This document shows, one piece after another, positions 39,513 through 49,090 of a stretch of 64,000 bases of DNA. The DNA comes from Terrilactibacillus tamarindi (lineage in GTDB: Bacteria > Bacillota > Bacilli > Bacillales > Sporolactobacillaceae), in the NCBI RefSeq assembly GCF_009718825.1, contig NZ_WNHB01000005.1:62001-126000 (forward strand), given 5' to 3'. Positions within the stretch are counted from its first letter, which is position 1. Each line of letters begins with the position of its first letter. The notes below the pieces were generated by a model. The model ran no database searches, was not told the DNA's origin, and worked only from the letters and a program-made list of their open reading frames with translations. Position numbers and translations under genes: made by a program.

Positions 39513-39541
39513 ATGATACAAAGAAAAAGTTGGTAACGCAA
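39513..39541 (-). promoter_or_regulatory. Promoter of the MFS exporter gene
   Basis: On the minus strand, TTGCGT (complement at 39536-39541) and TATCAT (complement at 39513-39518) are 17 bases apart. The -35 lies inside operator palindrome 2. Confidence 0.55.
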
Positions 39542-39543
39542 CT
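39528..39543. promoter_or_regulatory. Operator palindrome 2 of the MFS exporter gene
   Basis: AGTTGG-TAAC-GCAACT has the same architecture as palindrome 1 with one mismatch, and covers the -35 element. The two centres are 47 bases apart. Confidence 0.6.
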
Positions 39544-39612
39544 ATGTAAAATGAAGAATTTTTTACATATTGGTTACTTCAAAAAATATACAAGCCTGGA
39601 GATATTTAATCG

Positions 39613-39657
39613 ATAAAAAAATCCTAATGGATAGTTGCTCCATCAGGATTTTTTTTA
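39613..39657. terminator. Terminator after pdxT, bidirectional
   Basis: AATCCTAATGGA and TCCATCAGGATT pair with one mismatch, flanked by an A-run on the left and a T-run on the right. It serves pdxST on the minus strand. Confidence 0.82.
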
Positions 39658-39684
39658 TTTCTAATATTATTAGAAGAATTATGA

Positions 39685-40275
39685 CTAAGCTTTAACTTTA
39701 GCTTCACGAGCCATGTCAACAAATAAACCAATCATACGATAATCATCTGTTAACTCTGGATGAAAGGATGTAGCAAGGAGATTTCCTTGACGAACAGCCA
39801 CAATTCGATCATCACAAGTAGAAAGGACTTCGACATGATCATTGACTGAAAGAATATGGGGAGCTCGAATAAAAATAGCTGGGAACGGTGCATCAAGTCC
39901 CGTTATATCTAAACCGGCTTCAAAGCTGTCGACTTGACGTCCAAATGAATTACGTCTTACTTTGACATCCATTAAGCCAAGTGACTCTTCCTCTTCCGTA
40001 TCTCCTTCAATATCTTTAGCCAAGATGATCATACCGGCACATGTGCCAAAAAGGGCTTTTCCTTTCTTAGCAAAGGCACGAATCGGTTCGAGGAAACCGT
40101 ATTTTAACATCAATTTACGAATCGTCGTACTTTCACCACCAGGTAAAATTAACCCATCTAAATCATCAAGTTGTTCCGGCTTTTTAACACTAACGGCCTC
40201 AGCACCACACTTTTCAATATGGTGTAGATGTTCAGAAACAGCTCCTTGCAAGGCTAAAACGCCAATTTTCACCAT
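39685..40275 (-). CDS. pdxT: Pyridoxal 5'-phosphate synthase, glutaminase subunit
   Basis: Releases ammonia from glutamine and feeds it to PdxS. The 196 residues include [14 protein letters not shown], the nucleophile Cys in LFGTCAGMI, and the His-Glu of [12 protein letters not shown] 40275 follows GAAAGGAG. It is downstream of pdxS with an 84-base spacer containing a terminator-like hairpin. Confidence 0.97.
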   Translation of the reverse strand: MVKIGVLALQGAVSEHLHHIEKCGAEAVSVKKPEQLDDLDGLILPGGESTTIRKLMLKYGFLEPIRAFAKKGKALFGTCAGMIILAKDIEGDTEEEESLGLMDVKVRRNSFGRQVDSFEAGLDITGLDAPFPAIFIRAPHILSVNDHVEVLSTCDDRIVAVRQGNLLATSFHPELTDDYRMIGLFVDMAREAKVKA

Positions 40276-40304
40276 TAAGATCGCTCCTTTCGATGACTTA
40301 ATTT

Positions 40305-40340
40305 GAAAAGAAAAACGGACTACTCATCCGCTTTTCTTTT
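40305..40340 (-). terminator. Terminator-like hairpin between pdxS and pdxT
   Basis: On the minus strand AAAGCGGA and TCCGTTTT pair (one G-U) across a seven-base loop, followed by a T-rich tract. It may cause partial termination and lower pdxT expression relative to pdxS. Confidence 0.55.
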
Positions 40341-40359
40341 CATAGCTTATCTTCTCTTA

Positions 40360-41250
40360 TTACCAACCACGTTCTTGCATACGTTGTTCCAATGTTAAAT
40401 CGGCAATATCAATCCCTTTCATAGCCGTACCAAGTTCTTTAGAAAGTTCGCCGATTAATTTGTAATCTGTATAATATGTGGTAGCTTGTACAATGGCTTT
40501 CGCGAATTTTTCAGGATTCTCAGATTTAAAAATACCTGATCCAACGAAGACTCCGTCAGCTCCAAGTTCCATCATAAGAGCGGCATCAGCAGGAGTAGCC
40601 ACACCACCTGCGGCGAAGTTAACAACTGGGAGACGTCCAGCTTCTTTAATTTGTTTTAATACTTCATATGGTGCACCGAAGTTTTTCGCAGCTGTCATGA
40701 GTTCATCGTCATTCATGTTAACAACTTGGCGCACTTGAGAATTGACTTTACGCATGTGACGCACGGCTTCAACAATATTTCCTGTTCCTGGTTCGCCTTT
40801 CGTACGAAGCATGGCAGCACCTTCACCAATACGGCGAGCAGCTTCACCTATATCACGGCAACCACATACGAATGGTACAGTGTACTGATTTTTAAGTAAA
40901 TGATACTCTTCATCAGCAGGTGTTAAAACTTCACTTTCGTCAATATAATCCACACCCATGGCTTCAAGAACACGAGCTTCAGTAATGTGCCCAATACGAG
41001 CTTTCGCCATAACAGGGATTGATACAGCATTCATAACTTCCTCAACGATACGAGGATCAGCCATACGAGCGACGCCGCCAGCTTTTCGAATATCAGAAGG
41101 GACACGTTCAAGTGCCATAACGGCAACTGCACCAGCTTCTTCAGCAACTTTAGCTTGCTCAGCATTTACAACGTCCATGATGACGCCGCCTTTTTGCATT
41201 TGTGCCATTCCGCGTTTGACACGATCCGTTCCTACAACTGTATTAACCAT
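40360..41250 (-). CDS. pdxS: Pyridoxal 5'-phosphate synthase, lyase subunit
   Basis: Builds PLP from ribose 5-phosphate, glyceraldehyde 3-phosphate and ammonia. The 296-residue TIM barrel shows [22 protein letters not shown] with the lysine used in catalysis, [12 protein letters not shown] and [14 protein letters not shown] 41250 follows TTGGAGGA. It is divergent from a MocR-type regulator gene. Confidence 0.98.
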   Translation of the reverse strand: MVNTVVGTDRVKRGMAQMQKGGVIMDVVNAEQAKVAEEAGAVAVMALERVPSDIRKAGGVARMADPRIVEEVMNAVSIPVMAKARIGHITEARVLEAMGVDYIDESEVLTPADEEYHLLKNQYTVPFVCGCRDIGEAARRIGEGAAMLRTKGEPGTGNIVEAVRHMRKVNSQVRQVVNMNDDELMTAAKNFGAPYEVLKQIKEAGRLPVVNFAAGGVATPADAALMMELGADGVFVGSGIFKSENPEKFAKAIVQATTYYTDYKLIGELSKELGTAMKGIDIADLTLEQRMQERGW

Positions 41251-41357
41251 TGATCCATTCCTCCAATTACATTCATTTTCAATTTATCTTTTGATAAATA
41301 AATGCGTATTATTTATAAGATTATGATAAAGTATGACATAATAAATGAAACCGTCCA

Positions 41358-41383
41358 ATTGGATGTTTTATTTCTCATCCAAT
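41358..41383. promoter_or_regulatory. Candidate PdxR operator between pdxS and the MocR gene
   Basis: ATTGGATG and CATCCAAT are perfect eight-base arms, ten bases apart. Seen as direct repeats, TCCAATT occurs at 41354 and 41378. The right arm ends seven bases before a TATAAT (41391-41396) for the regulator gene, so binding could autoregulate it and affect pdxS. Confidence 0.5.
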
Positions 41384-41441
41384 TTTAAAATATAATCGTT
41401 TTAACGAGATAAATCACTTTTTAGAAAAAGGAAGAAGCAAA

Positions 41442-42878
41442 ATGTGGGAAATTGATAAGAAGAGTAAACAGCCGATATATCGACAAATAAGCGACCAATT
41501 ACGTGAAAAAATTATGAAAGGTGAATATACACCAGGTAGTGTCTTACCAACAGAAAGAAAGTTAGCAGAGCAGATTGGAGTGAACCGTTCTACAGTTGTA
41601 CATGCCTACGATGAATTAACGTCTATTGGATTAATAGAAAGAAAAAGGGGAAGTGGGACGAAAGTAAGTACACAAAAATGGGGAATTTCGCCAGCTGGTT
41701 CAACCAATTGGAAAGCCTATGTTGATAGTGGATCTTTTTTACCACCCCATCCACTTATTCAAAAAATACATGAACTTTCTCACAACAAATCATTATGGAA
41801 TTTAGCAGGTGGTGAACTTGGACCTGATTTGTTTCCTGACAGTTTACTTAAACCACAATATGAAAAAATATTAGGGGCAGAAGAATTGTTTGAGGATGAG
41901 GATCCACAAGGCTATCGACCTTTAAGAGAAACCATTAGCCATCATATGAAAGAAGTCTATCATGTGGACACAACGGCAGACTCAATTATGATAACGAGTG
42001 GGGCCCAACAGGCGATTTATCTCATGACTCAGTGTCTTTTATCTCCTGGAGATGCCATTGCAATTGAAGCACCATCTTATTATTACTCTTTGCCGTTGTT
42101 TCAATCCGCCGGTCTTCGGATATTTGCTCTGCCGATAGATGAAGAGGGGATTAATCCCGAAGATGTCAAAGTTTTGTATCAAAAACATCGTATTAAACTT
42201 GTGTTCTTAAATCCCATTTTTCAGAATCCAACCAGTGTATCTTTGTCTGAAGACAGAAAAAAAGAGCTGGTTGACCTTTGTGCATCTTTATCAATTCCAA
42301 TTGTAGAGGACAATCCTTTTAGTTTACTTTCATATGATGAGGAATCAGGAAGCCTGATGAAATCAAAGGACCAAACTGGAAATGTTCTATATTTAGGTTC
42401 TTTATCAAAAACGGTCGGTTCAAACATACGTATTGGTTGGCTGATTGCTCCAAAAACGGTCATTCAAAGGTTAATGGATGCAAGAAATCAAATGGATTTT
42501 GGATTAAGTATATTTCCGCAATTAGTGGCCGATCATTTTATGTCATCAGGAAAGTATCAGGAACATGTTGATCGACTCGTAGCTGAATTAAAGGATAGAC
42601 GGGATCGTGCAATAGAGATACTAGAGCGAGACTTTAAGGATTATGTGACGTTTCAAACTCCTCATGGAGGGTTGTATATCTGGTTAAGATTAAAGACCCC
42701 CATTCAAGACTCGAAATTACTCCACCAAGCAGCAAATCACGGTGTCATCATTATGCCGGGGAGTGTATTGGGGTCTTCCGAGGGTTACATTAGGTTAACG
42801 TTTGCACGGCTTGCAAAAGACGAATTAGAAGCTGCACTTGAAGCTTTAAGACAGACCTTTCATAGTTTAATAAAGTAA
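41442..42878 (+). CDS. pdxR: MocR-family regulator (GntR helix-turn-helix plus aminotransferase domain), likely PdxR
   Basis: A 478-residue fusion: an N-terminal GntR winged helix (KQPIYRQISDQLREKI, then GVNRSTVVHAYDEL) and a C-terminal class I aminotransferase-like domain with the PLP lysine in YLGSLSKTVGSN. MocR proteins sense PLP; those divergent from pdxST are PdxR-type activators of PLP synthesis, and this position is the main reason for the name. Other MocR roles remain possible. ATG 41442 follows AAAGGAAG. Confidence 0.85.
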   Translation: MWEIDKKSKQPIYRQISDQLREKIMKGEYTPGSVLPTERKLAEQIGVNRSTVVHAYDELTSIGLIERKRGSGTKVSTQKWGISPAGSTNWKAYVDSGSFLPPHPLIQKIHELSHNKSLWNLAGGELGPDLFPDSLLKPQYEKILGAEELFEDEDPQGYRPLRETISHHMKEVYHVDTTADSIMITSGAQQAIYLMTQCLLSPGDAIAIEAPSYYYSLPLFQSAGLRIFALPIDEEGINPEDVKVLYQKHRIKLVFLNPIFQNPTSVSLSEDRKKELVDLCASLSIPIVEDNPFSLLSYDEESGSLMKSKDQTGNVLYLGSLSKTVGSNIRIGWLIAPKTVIQRLMDARNQMDFGLSIFPQLVADHFMSSGKYQEHVDRLVAELKDRRDRAIEILERDFKDYVTFQTPHGGLYIWLRLKTPIQDSKLLHQAANHGVIIMPGSVLGSSEGYIRLTFARLAKDELEAALEALRQTFHSLIK

Positions 42879-43063
42879 AGTATAAATCACATACACCGGT
42901 CATTAAGATGTTTTTAAAAGTATTGAATTGTGCTAATATGATATTATGTGTGTGAATGAAAGTAGATATATTTTTAAAAAAAAACATAGAGTTCTTTACT
43001 AGTTTTTGGCCAAATGAGATAACCCAAGTAAGACAACCTATGTAAATACATCAAGGAGGACTC

Positions 43064-44542
43064 ATGAAAAGGATAGGATTTGGATTTTTCACAATTATTT
43101 TTTTATTAATGATGATGATTTCTGGATGTTCCCAATCAAACTCATCTAATCAAAAGCACCCCAACGCTAAACAAGGTCAAACATATACGATCGCAACAGA
43201 TGTTACATTCGCTCCATTTGAATTTAAAGATGAAAGCGGCGAATATGTTGGAATAGATATGGAACTATTAAAGGCCATTGCGGAAGATCAAGGGTTTAAA
43301 TATGAAATGAAACCACTCGGCTTTAATGCTGCTGTACAAGCACTCGAATCAAAACAAGTGGATGGCGTTATTGCCGGTATGAGTATAACGGATGAACGTC
43401 AAAAGAAATTCGATTTTTCAAAACCCTATTTTGATTCAGGGGTCGTTATGGCCATTGCTGAAACAAATAAAGAGATAAAATCTTATAAGGATTTAAAAGG
43501 GAAGAAAGTAGCTGTGAAAACAGGTACTGAAGGAGCAGCGTTTGCTGATTCAATCAAAGATAAATATGGATTTAAAACCGTCTCTTTTGATGATTCTGCT
43601 AATATGTATGATGACGTCAAGGGTGGCAATACGGTCGCATGTTTTGATGACTATCCTGTTATTGCTTACGGTACAACGCAACATAACGGTTTAAAGATGG
43701 TCACCGATAAAGAAAAAGGGGCATCTTATGGCTTTGCAGTAAGCAAAGGACAAAATAAAGAGTTATTAGAAAAATTTAATGCTGGATTAGAAAATTTGAA
43801 AGCCAATGGTAAATACGATCAACTCATGAACAAATACCTTGGCAAGCAGGCGCAGAAAAGTGTAGAGAAAGATACCAGTTTCTTTGGACTTGTAAAATCA
43901 AGTATGCCTAGTTTGATGCACGGGTTATGGTTAACCATTGAACTGACGGTTATTTCTTTAATCTTTGCTTCAATTCTTGGTTTAATTTTTGGATTTATGC
44001 GGGTATCAACGAAGAAAGTCATCAGAGCGATTGGTTTAATCTACGTTGATATATTTAGAGGCACGCCACTCCTTGTACAAGCGTTCTTTATTTATTTTGG
44101 AATTCCAACTGCTCTTGATTTTCGTATGAGTGCTCTCTTAGCAGGGGTTATCACGTTAAGTTTAAATGCAGGTGCCTATATGGCTGAAATCGTCAGAGGC
44201 GGTATTCAATCGGTTGATAAAGGACAGATGGAAGCAGCTCGTAGTCTTGGTTTACCATATGGAAAATCGATGATGAAAGTTATTTTGCCTCAAGCGGTTC
44301 GTATTATGATTCCGTCGATTATTAACCAATTTGTTATGACATTAAAAGACACGTCGATTCTATCGATTATTGGAATTGCAGAGTTAACACAAAGCGGAAA
44401 AATTATCATCGCGAGGAATTTTGAATCCTTTAAAATATGGCTGATTGTAGCGATTATGTACTTTATTATCATCACGATCTTAACAAAAATATCCAATCGC
44501 CTAGAAAGGAGAATTCGTCATGGTAAAGTTAAAAGTAACTAA
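43064..44542 (+). CDS. Amino-acid ABC transporter, fused substrate-binding protein and permease
   Basis: A 492-residue fusion. Residues 1-22 form a lipoprotein signal with the lipobox Cys in MISGCSQ. Residues about 35-265 are a family 3 solute-binding domain ([20 protein letters not shown]). From about residue 275 comes a HisM/GlnP-type permease with the EAA-like loop [20 protein letters not shown]. Such tethered transporters (GlnP type) import glutamine, glutamate or other polar amino acids in Firmicutes. ATG 43064 follows AAGGAGGA. The 3' end overlaps the ATPase gene by 23 bases. Confidence 0.92.
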   Translation: MKRIGFGFFTIIFLLMMMISGCSQSNSSNQKHPNAKQGQTYTIATDVTFAPFEFKDESGEYVGIDMELLKAIAEDQGFKYEMKPLGFNAAVQALESKQVDGVIAGMSITDERQKKFDFSKPYFDSGVVMAIAETNKEIKSYKDLKGKKVAVKTGTEGAAFADSIKDKYGFKTVSFDDSANMYDDVKGGNTVACFDDYPVIAYGTTQHNGLKMVTDKEKGASYGFAVSKGQNKELLEKFNAGLENLKANGKYDQLMNKYLGKQAQKSVEKDTSFFGLVKSSMPSLMHGLWLTIELTVISLIFASILGLIFGFMRVSTKKVIRAIGLIYVDIFRGTPLLVQAFFIYFGIPTALDFRMSALLAGVITLSLNAGAYMAEIVRGGIQSVDKGQMEAARSLGLPYGKSMMKVILPQAVRIMIPSIINQFVMTLKDTSILSIIGIAELTQSGKIIIARNFESFKIWLIVAIMYFIIITILTKISNRLERRIRHGKVKSN

Positions 44543-45245
44543 TCTAAAAAAGAGTTACGGAGACTTGCAAGTCTTAAAAGACATCGATTTAGAAGTAAAA
44601 GAAGGTGAAGTGGTCTGTGTTATCGGTCCTTCAGGTTCAGGTAAAAGTACGTTTTTACGTTGTTTAAACCAACTTGAAGAAATGAATGGCGGAACAATTA
44701 TCGTTGATGACAACGATCTTAGTAAGAAGGTTAATATTAATAAAGTCCGTGAGAATATTGGAATGGTGTTTCAAAATTTCAACCTATTTCCTCATTTAAG
44801 TACGTTACAAAACATCACCTTAGCTCCTGTTCAATTAAAGAAACAAACAAAAGCAGAAGCTAAAGAGTCAGCTCTTAAACTACTTGATCGTGTCGGCTTG
44901 AAAGACAAGGCAAATAGTTATCCAGATCAATTATCTGGAGGTCAAAAACAACGTGTAGCCATTGCTCGAGCTCTTGCGATGAATCCGGATATTATGTTGT
45001 TTGATGAACCTACAAGTGCATTAGATCCTGAAATGGTTGGTGAAGTACTCAATGTAATGAAAGGTTTAGCCAAAGATGGGATGACCATGGTCGTTGTGAC
45101 CCATGAAATGGGCTTTGCCAGGGAAGTATCAGATCGTGTGATTTTCATGGACGGTGGCTATATTGTCGAACAAGGGTCACCAAAAGAAGTGTTTGCACAC
45201 CCGAAAAATCCAAGAACCATTGACTTCCTGAACAAAGTATTGTAA
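44520..45245 (+). CDS. Amino-acid ABC transporter ATP-binding protein (GlnQ-like)
   Basis: A 241-residue ATPase that drives the fused transporter encoded just upstream. Walker A is GPSGSGKS (about residues 34-41), the signature is LSGGQKQR, and Walker B is [14 protein letters not shown]. This matches the polar amino-acid uptake (PAAT) group. ATG 44520 lies within the end of the permease frame, with AAAGGAGAA upstream, so translation is likely coupled. Confidence 0.95.
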   Translation: MVKLKVTNLKKSYGDLQVLKDIDLEVKEGEVVCVIGPSGSGKSTFLRCLNQLEEMNGGTIIVDDNDLSKKVNINKVRENIGMVFQNFNLFPHLSTLQNITLAPVQLKKQTKAEAKESALKLLDRVGLKDKANSYPDQLSGGQKQRVAIARALAMNPDIMLFDEPTSALDPEMVGEVLNVMKGLAKDGMTMVVVTHEMGFAREVSDRVIFMDGGYIVEQGSPKEVFAHPKNPRTIDFLNKVL

Positions 45246-45252
45246 AAGACAT

Positions 45253-45283
45253 GGACCTCTTTTTATGGGGTCCTTGTTTTTTG
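45253..45283 (+). terminator. Rho-independent terminator after the amino-acid transporter
   Basis: GGACC and GGTCC arms with a loop of about 11 bases, followed by TTGTTTTTT. Confidence 0.75.
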
Positions 45284-45348
45284 GGTTTATTCCATGAAAA
45301 AGTGGCATAATGAAATATATATGAGAAAACAGAAAATGAGGGTTATTG

Positions 45349-46794
45349 ATGTATACATCCAGTTTTAAAAAAGTCTCACTTAGTCAAGAAATATTACAAG
45401 CTTTATCACGTTTAAATTATCATCAACCTACACTTGTTCAGGCAAAAGTTATCCCCAATATATTGAAAAAGAAGGATATGATAGTCAAATCCCAAACAGG
45501 GAGCGGGAAAACAGCTGCCTTTGGCATACCTATTTGTGAACTCGTCGATTGGGAAGAAAATAAACCTCAAGCGTTAATATTGACTCCAACACGTGAATTA
45601 GCGGCACAAATTAAAGAAGATATAACCAACATTGGGCGCTTTAAACGAATCAAAGCAACTGTTATTTACGGTAAGCAGCCTTTTGATAGACAAAAGAACG
45701 AATTGAAACAAAAATCACATGTGGTTGTTGGTACTCCGGGACGTGTCTTAGATCATATTAACAAAGGAACTCTAGTCTTAGAGCGAATTCAATACTTTGT
45801 GATCGATGAAGCCGATGAAATGTTAAATAGGGGATTTATCGAACAAGTGGAAGCGATTATGGCAAAGTTACCTGAGAATCGTGTCACACTCTTATTCTCA
45901 GCAACGATACCAGAAAGTATTAAACAATTATGTCAACGTTATATGAATGAACCGATTGACATAGAGATAGAGCAAGAAGATGTAACGACCAATAGAATAC
46001 AACATAAATATTACGAAATTAAAGGTGAAGAAAAGTTTTGTTTACTCAAAAACATCTTGACTATTGAAAATCCAGATAGTTGTATTATCTTCTGTCGAAC
46101 GCAAGAACAAGTGAATACACTTTTTCAAGGCTTAAAGCGGTTAAACTATCCTTGTCAAAAAATTCATGGTGGCTTGTCACAAGAAGAACGGTTTCATGTT
46201 ATGAAGGAGTTTAAACTCGGGAAATTCCGTTATCTTGTGGCTACTGATATAGCAGCAAGAGGAATCGATGTGGATAATATTTCTCTTGTCATGAATTATG
46301 ACATCCCGCTTGAAAAAGAAAGCTATGTCCATCGTACTGGGAGGACTGGACGAGCTGGGAAAAAAGGGCTTGCTATCACATTTGTGACCCCTCGTGAGAA
46401 ACCTATATTAGAAGAAATCCAAGACTACATTGGTTTTAAGCTAAAAAAGGAATCAATCCCAACTAGACAAGACGTGTTGAAACATCAGGCATCGTTTCAA
46501 AAGACACTAAGCGAAACACCGAAACTTAAACGAGATAAAAGTGAATCACTAAATCAAGACATTATGAAATTGTATTTTAATGGCGGAAAAAAGAAGAAAT
46601 TGAGAGCCGTTGATTTTGTCGGAACCATTGCAAAACTCGAAGGCGTTACAGCTGATGATATTGGCATTATAACGATACAAGAAACCTCGACTTATGTCGA
46701 TATCCTTAACGGAAAAGGACCAATAGTGCTTAACGCCATGAAAGAGACGAAGGTAAAAGGAAAACAGTTAAAAGTTTATGAAGCTAGGCAATAA
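45349..46794 (+). CDS. dbpA: DEAD-box ATP-dependent RNA helicase DbpA/YxiN
   Basis: RNA helicase of 481 residues acting in 50S ribosome assembly. It has the Q motif, [10 protein letters not shown] (motif I), TPTRELA (Ia), DEAD in VIDEADEML (II), SAT (III), and HRTGRTGR (VI). The C-terminal 75 residues ([20 protein letters not shown] onward) are the DbpA RNA-binding domain that recognises hairpin 92 of 23S rRNA. ATG 45349 follows GAGGG. Confidence 0.93.
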   Translation: MYTSSFKKVSLSQEILQALSRLNYHQPTLVQAKVIPNILKKKDMIVKSQTGSGKTAAFGIPICELVDWEENKPQALILTPTRELAAQIKEDITNIGRFKRIKATVIYGKQPFDRQKNELKQKSHVVVGTPGRVLDHINKGTLVLERIQYFVIDEADEMLNRGFIEQVEAIMAKLPENRVTLLFSATIPESIKQLCQRYMNEPIDIEIEQEDVTTNRIQHKYYEIKGEEKFCLLKNILTIENPDSCIIFCRTQEQVNTLFQGLKRLNYPCQKIHGGLSQEERFHVMKEFKLGKFRYLVATDIAARGIDVDNISLVMNYDIPLEKESYVHRTGRTGRAGKKGLAITFVTPREKPILEEIQDYIGFKLKKESIPTRQDVLKHQASFQKTLSETPKLKRDKSESLNQDIMKLYFNGGKKKKLRAVDFVGTIAKLEGVTADDIGIITIQETSTYVDILNGKGPIVLNAMKETKVKGKQLKVYEARQ

Positions 46795-46812
46795 CATGCC
46801 CATCATGAATCT

Positions 46813-46857
46813 AAAAAATCAACCATCCCATATATGAATAAGGATGGTTGATTTTTT
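46813..46857. terminator. Bidirectional terminator
   Basis: AAAATCAACCATCC and GGATGGTTGATTTT arms with an A-run left and T-run right, between convergent dbpA and the acetyltransferase gene. Confidence 0.92.
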
Positions 46858-46866
46858 GAGTTAAAT

Positions 46867-47310
46867 CTAAATCTCTAAAATCATATCAACATGAGGAATA
46901 TCGTCTTCTAGATACGGTTCTGAAACATCTTTAAAACCAAATCGCTCATAGAGTCCTTTCGCTTGTACTTGAGCTTGTAGTTTAATTTTTTTGGGATGTA
47001 GTTCGTCTATAGAAAACTGAATAGCTTTGTCGATCATTTCCCTTGCAATCCCTTGTTTTCTGTATTCCTTTTTAACAATAATACGACCAAGGGATAGTTC
47101 AGGGTAAATGACCCCTTCTGGAACAATTCGGAGATAAGCAATAATCTGACCGTCTTTTTCGGTAAATAAGTGGTAGCAATCTTGATCTTTATCATCTATA
47201 TCTTGAAAAGGACAGGCCTGTTCAACAATGAAAATACGATTCCGTTCATTAAGTATTTGATAGAGCTCTGACGTTGTTAATTCAGAGAATGTTTTTAAAT
47301 GCCAATCCAT
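46867..47310 (-). CDS. GNAT family N-acetyltransferase, ElaA-like
   Basis: A 147-residue acetyl-CoA-dependent transferase. ElaA-type features are LYQILNERNRIFIVEQACPFQDID at the N-terminus and the acetyl-CoA loop ELSLGRIIVKKEYRKQGIA (Q/RxxGxG/A). ATG 47310 follows AGAGGTG. The acceptor substrate is unknown. It stands alone. Confidence 0.87.
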   Translation of the reverse strand: MDWHLKTFSELTTSELYQILNERNRIFIVEQACPFQDIDDKDQDCYHLFTEKDGQIIAYLRIVPEGVIYPELSLGRIIVKKEYRKQGIAREMIDKAIQFSIDELHPKKIKLQAQVQAKGLYERFGFKDVSEPYLEDDIPHVDMILEI

Positions 47311-47535
47311 GATTTCACCTCTCTATACACTAATCTTCATTATAAGCGACCAAACTTTAATCTAGCAATCTTAATTTAATCGCATTTTTATTATAAATGC
47401 AATGGGGTAAGACTTTCCATGACTACTTTCATTCTTATCATTCTCTATATCGATTGAGTTGGCTCTTATTGATCCAATGGCTAGATAAAATGATATAATC
47501 ATAGAGGATGAAAATCTTTTGTAAGGGGATTGGAA

Positions 47536-47949
47536 ATGAAAAAGTTATACTTTTCAGCACTTATTTATATGATACTGGGATTATTAGCAGGTATTTTTTA
47601 CAGAGAAATAACGAAAGCATACAACTTCACAGGCCAATCGATGTTGTCTGTCTTGCATACGCATTTACTTGCTCTTGGTATGATGATGTTCTTGATTTTC
47701 TTAGTGTTAGAGAAACTTTTTACTTTATCAAAAAGTAAGTTGTTCTTACCGTTTTTCTGGCTATACAATATCGGCCTGCTCTGGACGATTGGATTTATGG
47801 TCATCCACGGAACGATGACCGTGCTTGGTAAATCCGTTGGACCCGCAATCTCAGGTATGGCTGGACTTGGACATATTTTATTAACTGTAGCTTTGGTTCT
47901 ATTCTTTATTATCCTATTTGAAAGATTAAAAGCATCAAAATCCATATAA
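47536..47949 (+). CDS. DUF2871 family membrane protein
   Basis: A 137-residue protein with four hydrophobic segments (YFSALIYMILGLLAGIFY, MMMFLIFLVLEKLF, FFWLYNIGLLWTIGFMVI and HILLTVALVLFFIILF). It matches the DUF2871 family of small Firmicutes membrane proteins with no known function. A conserved HTHLLALG lies between the first two segments. ATG 47536 has AAGGGGAT upstream. It is followed by a strong terminator. Confidence 0.82.
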   Translation: MKKLYFSALIYMILGLLAGIFYREITKAYNFTGQSMLSVLHTHLLALGMMMFLIFLVLEKLFTLSKSKLFLPFFWLYNIGLLWTIGFMVIHGTMTVLGKSVGPAISGMAGLGHILLTVALVLFFIILFERLKASKSI

Positions 47950-47986
47950 AAAAAGTGCGTTCATAAATAGAACGCACTTTTTTTTA
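47949..47986. terminator. Bidirectional terminator
   Basis: AAAAGTGCGTTC and GAACGCACTTTT arms, A-run left and T-run right, between convergent genes. Confidence 0.92.
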
Positions 47987-48508
47987 CTTAGATTCAATGA
48001 CTTTAATGAGTTCTTTTAAATAATCAGGTAAGTCAGGTGGTCTACGGCTAGAAACAATGTGTCCATCAACAACAACAGGTTTATTATGCCAAATGGCACC
48101 TGCATTTGTCATATCGTCTTTAATTCCAGGTGTACTTGTAACGTATACGCCATCAAGTATGCCAGCAGATATCAGAACCCAACCTGCATGACAAATTTGG
48201 CCTATTGGTTTTTTGTTTTCATGAAAGTGCCGAACAATGGAAAGGACTTCTGGGAAACGGCGGAGTTTATCTGGAGACCATCCCCCTGGGACAACAACTG
48301 CATCATATTCTTCTGGGTTAACTTCACTGAAAGTAAAATCTGATTCTGCAGGAACGCCATATTTACCGATATATTTATGATGAGCCTCTTCCGCAATTAA
48401 GTGAACAATGGTGCCTGCTTCACGAAGACGTAAGATCGGATACCATAACTCTAAATCTTCAAAATCATCGCTGACAAAAGATAATACTTTTTTTCCTGTT
48501 AATGACAT
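47984..48508 (-). CDS. DJ-1/PfpI family protein (type 1 glutamine amidotransferase-like)
   Basis: A 174-residue PfpI/DJ-1 protein. The nucleophilic Cys lies in GQICHAGWVL, and YDAVVVPGGWSPDKLR and FEDLELWYP are typical. Family members act as general stress proteins, glyoxalases or deglycases, and some as proteases; the activity here is not determined. ATG 48508 follows GAAAGGAAG. Confidence 0.9.
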   Translation of the reverse strand: MSLTGKKVLSFVSDDFEDLELWYPILRLREAGTIVHLIAEEAHHKYIGKYGVPAESDFTFSEVNPEEYDAVVVPGGWSPDKLRRFPEVLSIVRHFHENKKPIGQICHAGWVLISAGILDGVYVTSTPGIKDDMTNAGAIWHNKPVVVDGHIVSSRRPPDLPDYLKELIKVIESK

Positions 48509-48807
48509 AAATAATTCTTCCTTTCCTAGTGAAAATAGGTGAATACTATCACTTTAACAAAGATGAGAAGAATATGCTCGTAAGATGAAATAAAAGGTCA
48601 TAATAGAAGAATCATGATTTCATAATTTAACCAATAACAAGGAATTAGAGGTTGTCAACTAACGAGTACAAGTCTGAGCTAAAAAAATCTAATTTAATAA
48701 AACATGCCTTCATGTCAGGTATGTTTTTTTGTTTATAAATTAAATAATTCATTTCTTTATACAAAATGGATAAAAGTAACTTTAATGTACAGTATAACTA
48801 TAAACGT
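48509..48807. other. Region upstream of the levanase with an orphan terminator
   Basis: About 300 bases without a gene. A plus-strand terminator lies at 48700-48731 although no plus-strand gene precedes it. TATAAC- and TATAAA-like boxes occur just before the MITE, around 48790-48812, where the original levanase promoter may lie. Confidence 0.5.
48700..48731 (+). terminator. Orphan plus-strand terminator upstream of the levanase
   Basis: AACATGCCT and AGGTATGTT pair across a seven-base loop (one G-T pair), followed by TTTTTT. It could end a short leader or small RNA; no RAT antiterminator motif was recognised beside it. Confidence 0.65.
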
Positions 48808-48815
48808 ACTATAAG

Positions 48816-49090
48816 AGGTTGTTCAAAAAGTCACCAAATGATAAGCTACGAATCTCCGACGCTATCCAAGAGGATCTTCAACTAAAATCGCTCACGTCCT
48901 GTGGCTGGCGCCTGAAGCCACCACATCCTGTGGAATGCCGGTCCTCTAGCAAAAACAAGAGGATCTTCAACTAAAATCGCTCACGTCCTGTGGCTGGCGC
49001 CTGAAGCTACTACATCCTGTGGAAGTCCGGTCCTCAGGAACTGCGCGCTCTTATCTTCTTGCTTCTAATTTGTCACCTTTTTGAACACGC
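48816..49090. mobile_element. 275-bp MITE with 8-bp target duplication
   Basis: The element is flanked by ACTATAAG at 48808-48815 and at 49091-49098, a perfect 8-bp duplication. Its ends read AGGTTGTTCAAAAAG on the left and, on the complement, GCGTGTTCAAAAAG on the right. The interior has no gene and is GC-richer than its surroundings. It contains two tandem copies of an 89-bp unit starting at 48868 and 48957 (AAGAGGATCTTCAACTAAAA). A transposase must be supplied elsewhere. It was inserted directly before the levanase gene. Confidence 0.85.

Noticed and set aside
40958-41326. 122-residue open frame opposite pdxS
   Set aside because: It is the antisense shadow of the highly conserved pdxS; composition (many Ala, Ser, Thr and Ile) reflects the complementary codons, and no domain is seen.
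48841-49080. CRISPR-like array from the repeated units upstream of the levanase
   Set aside because: There are only two 89-bp units with no unique spacers, bounded by terminal inverted repeats and a target duplication; this is a MITE with an internal tandem repeat.
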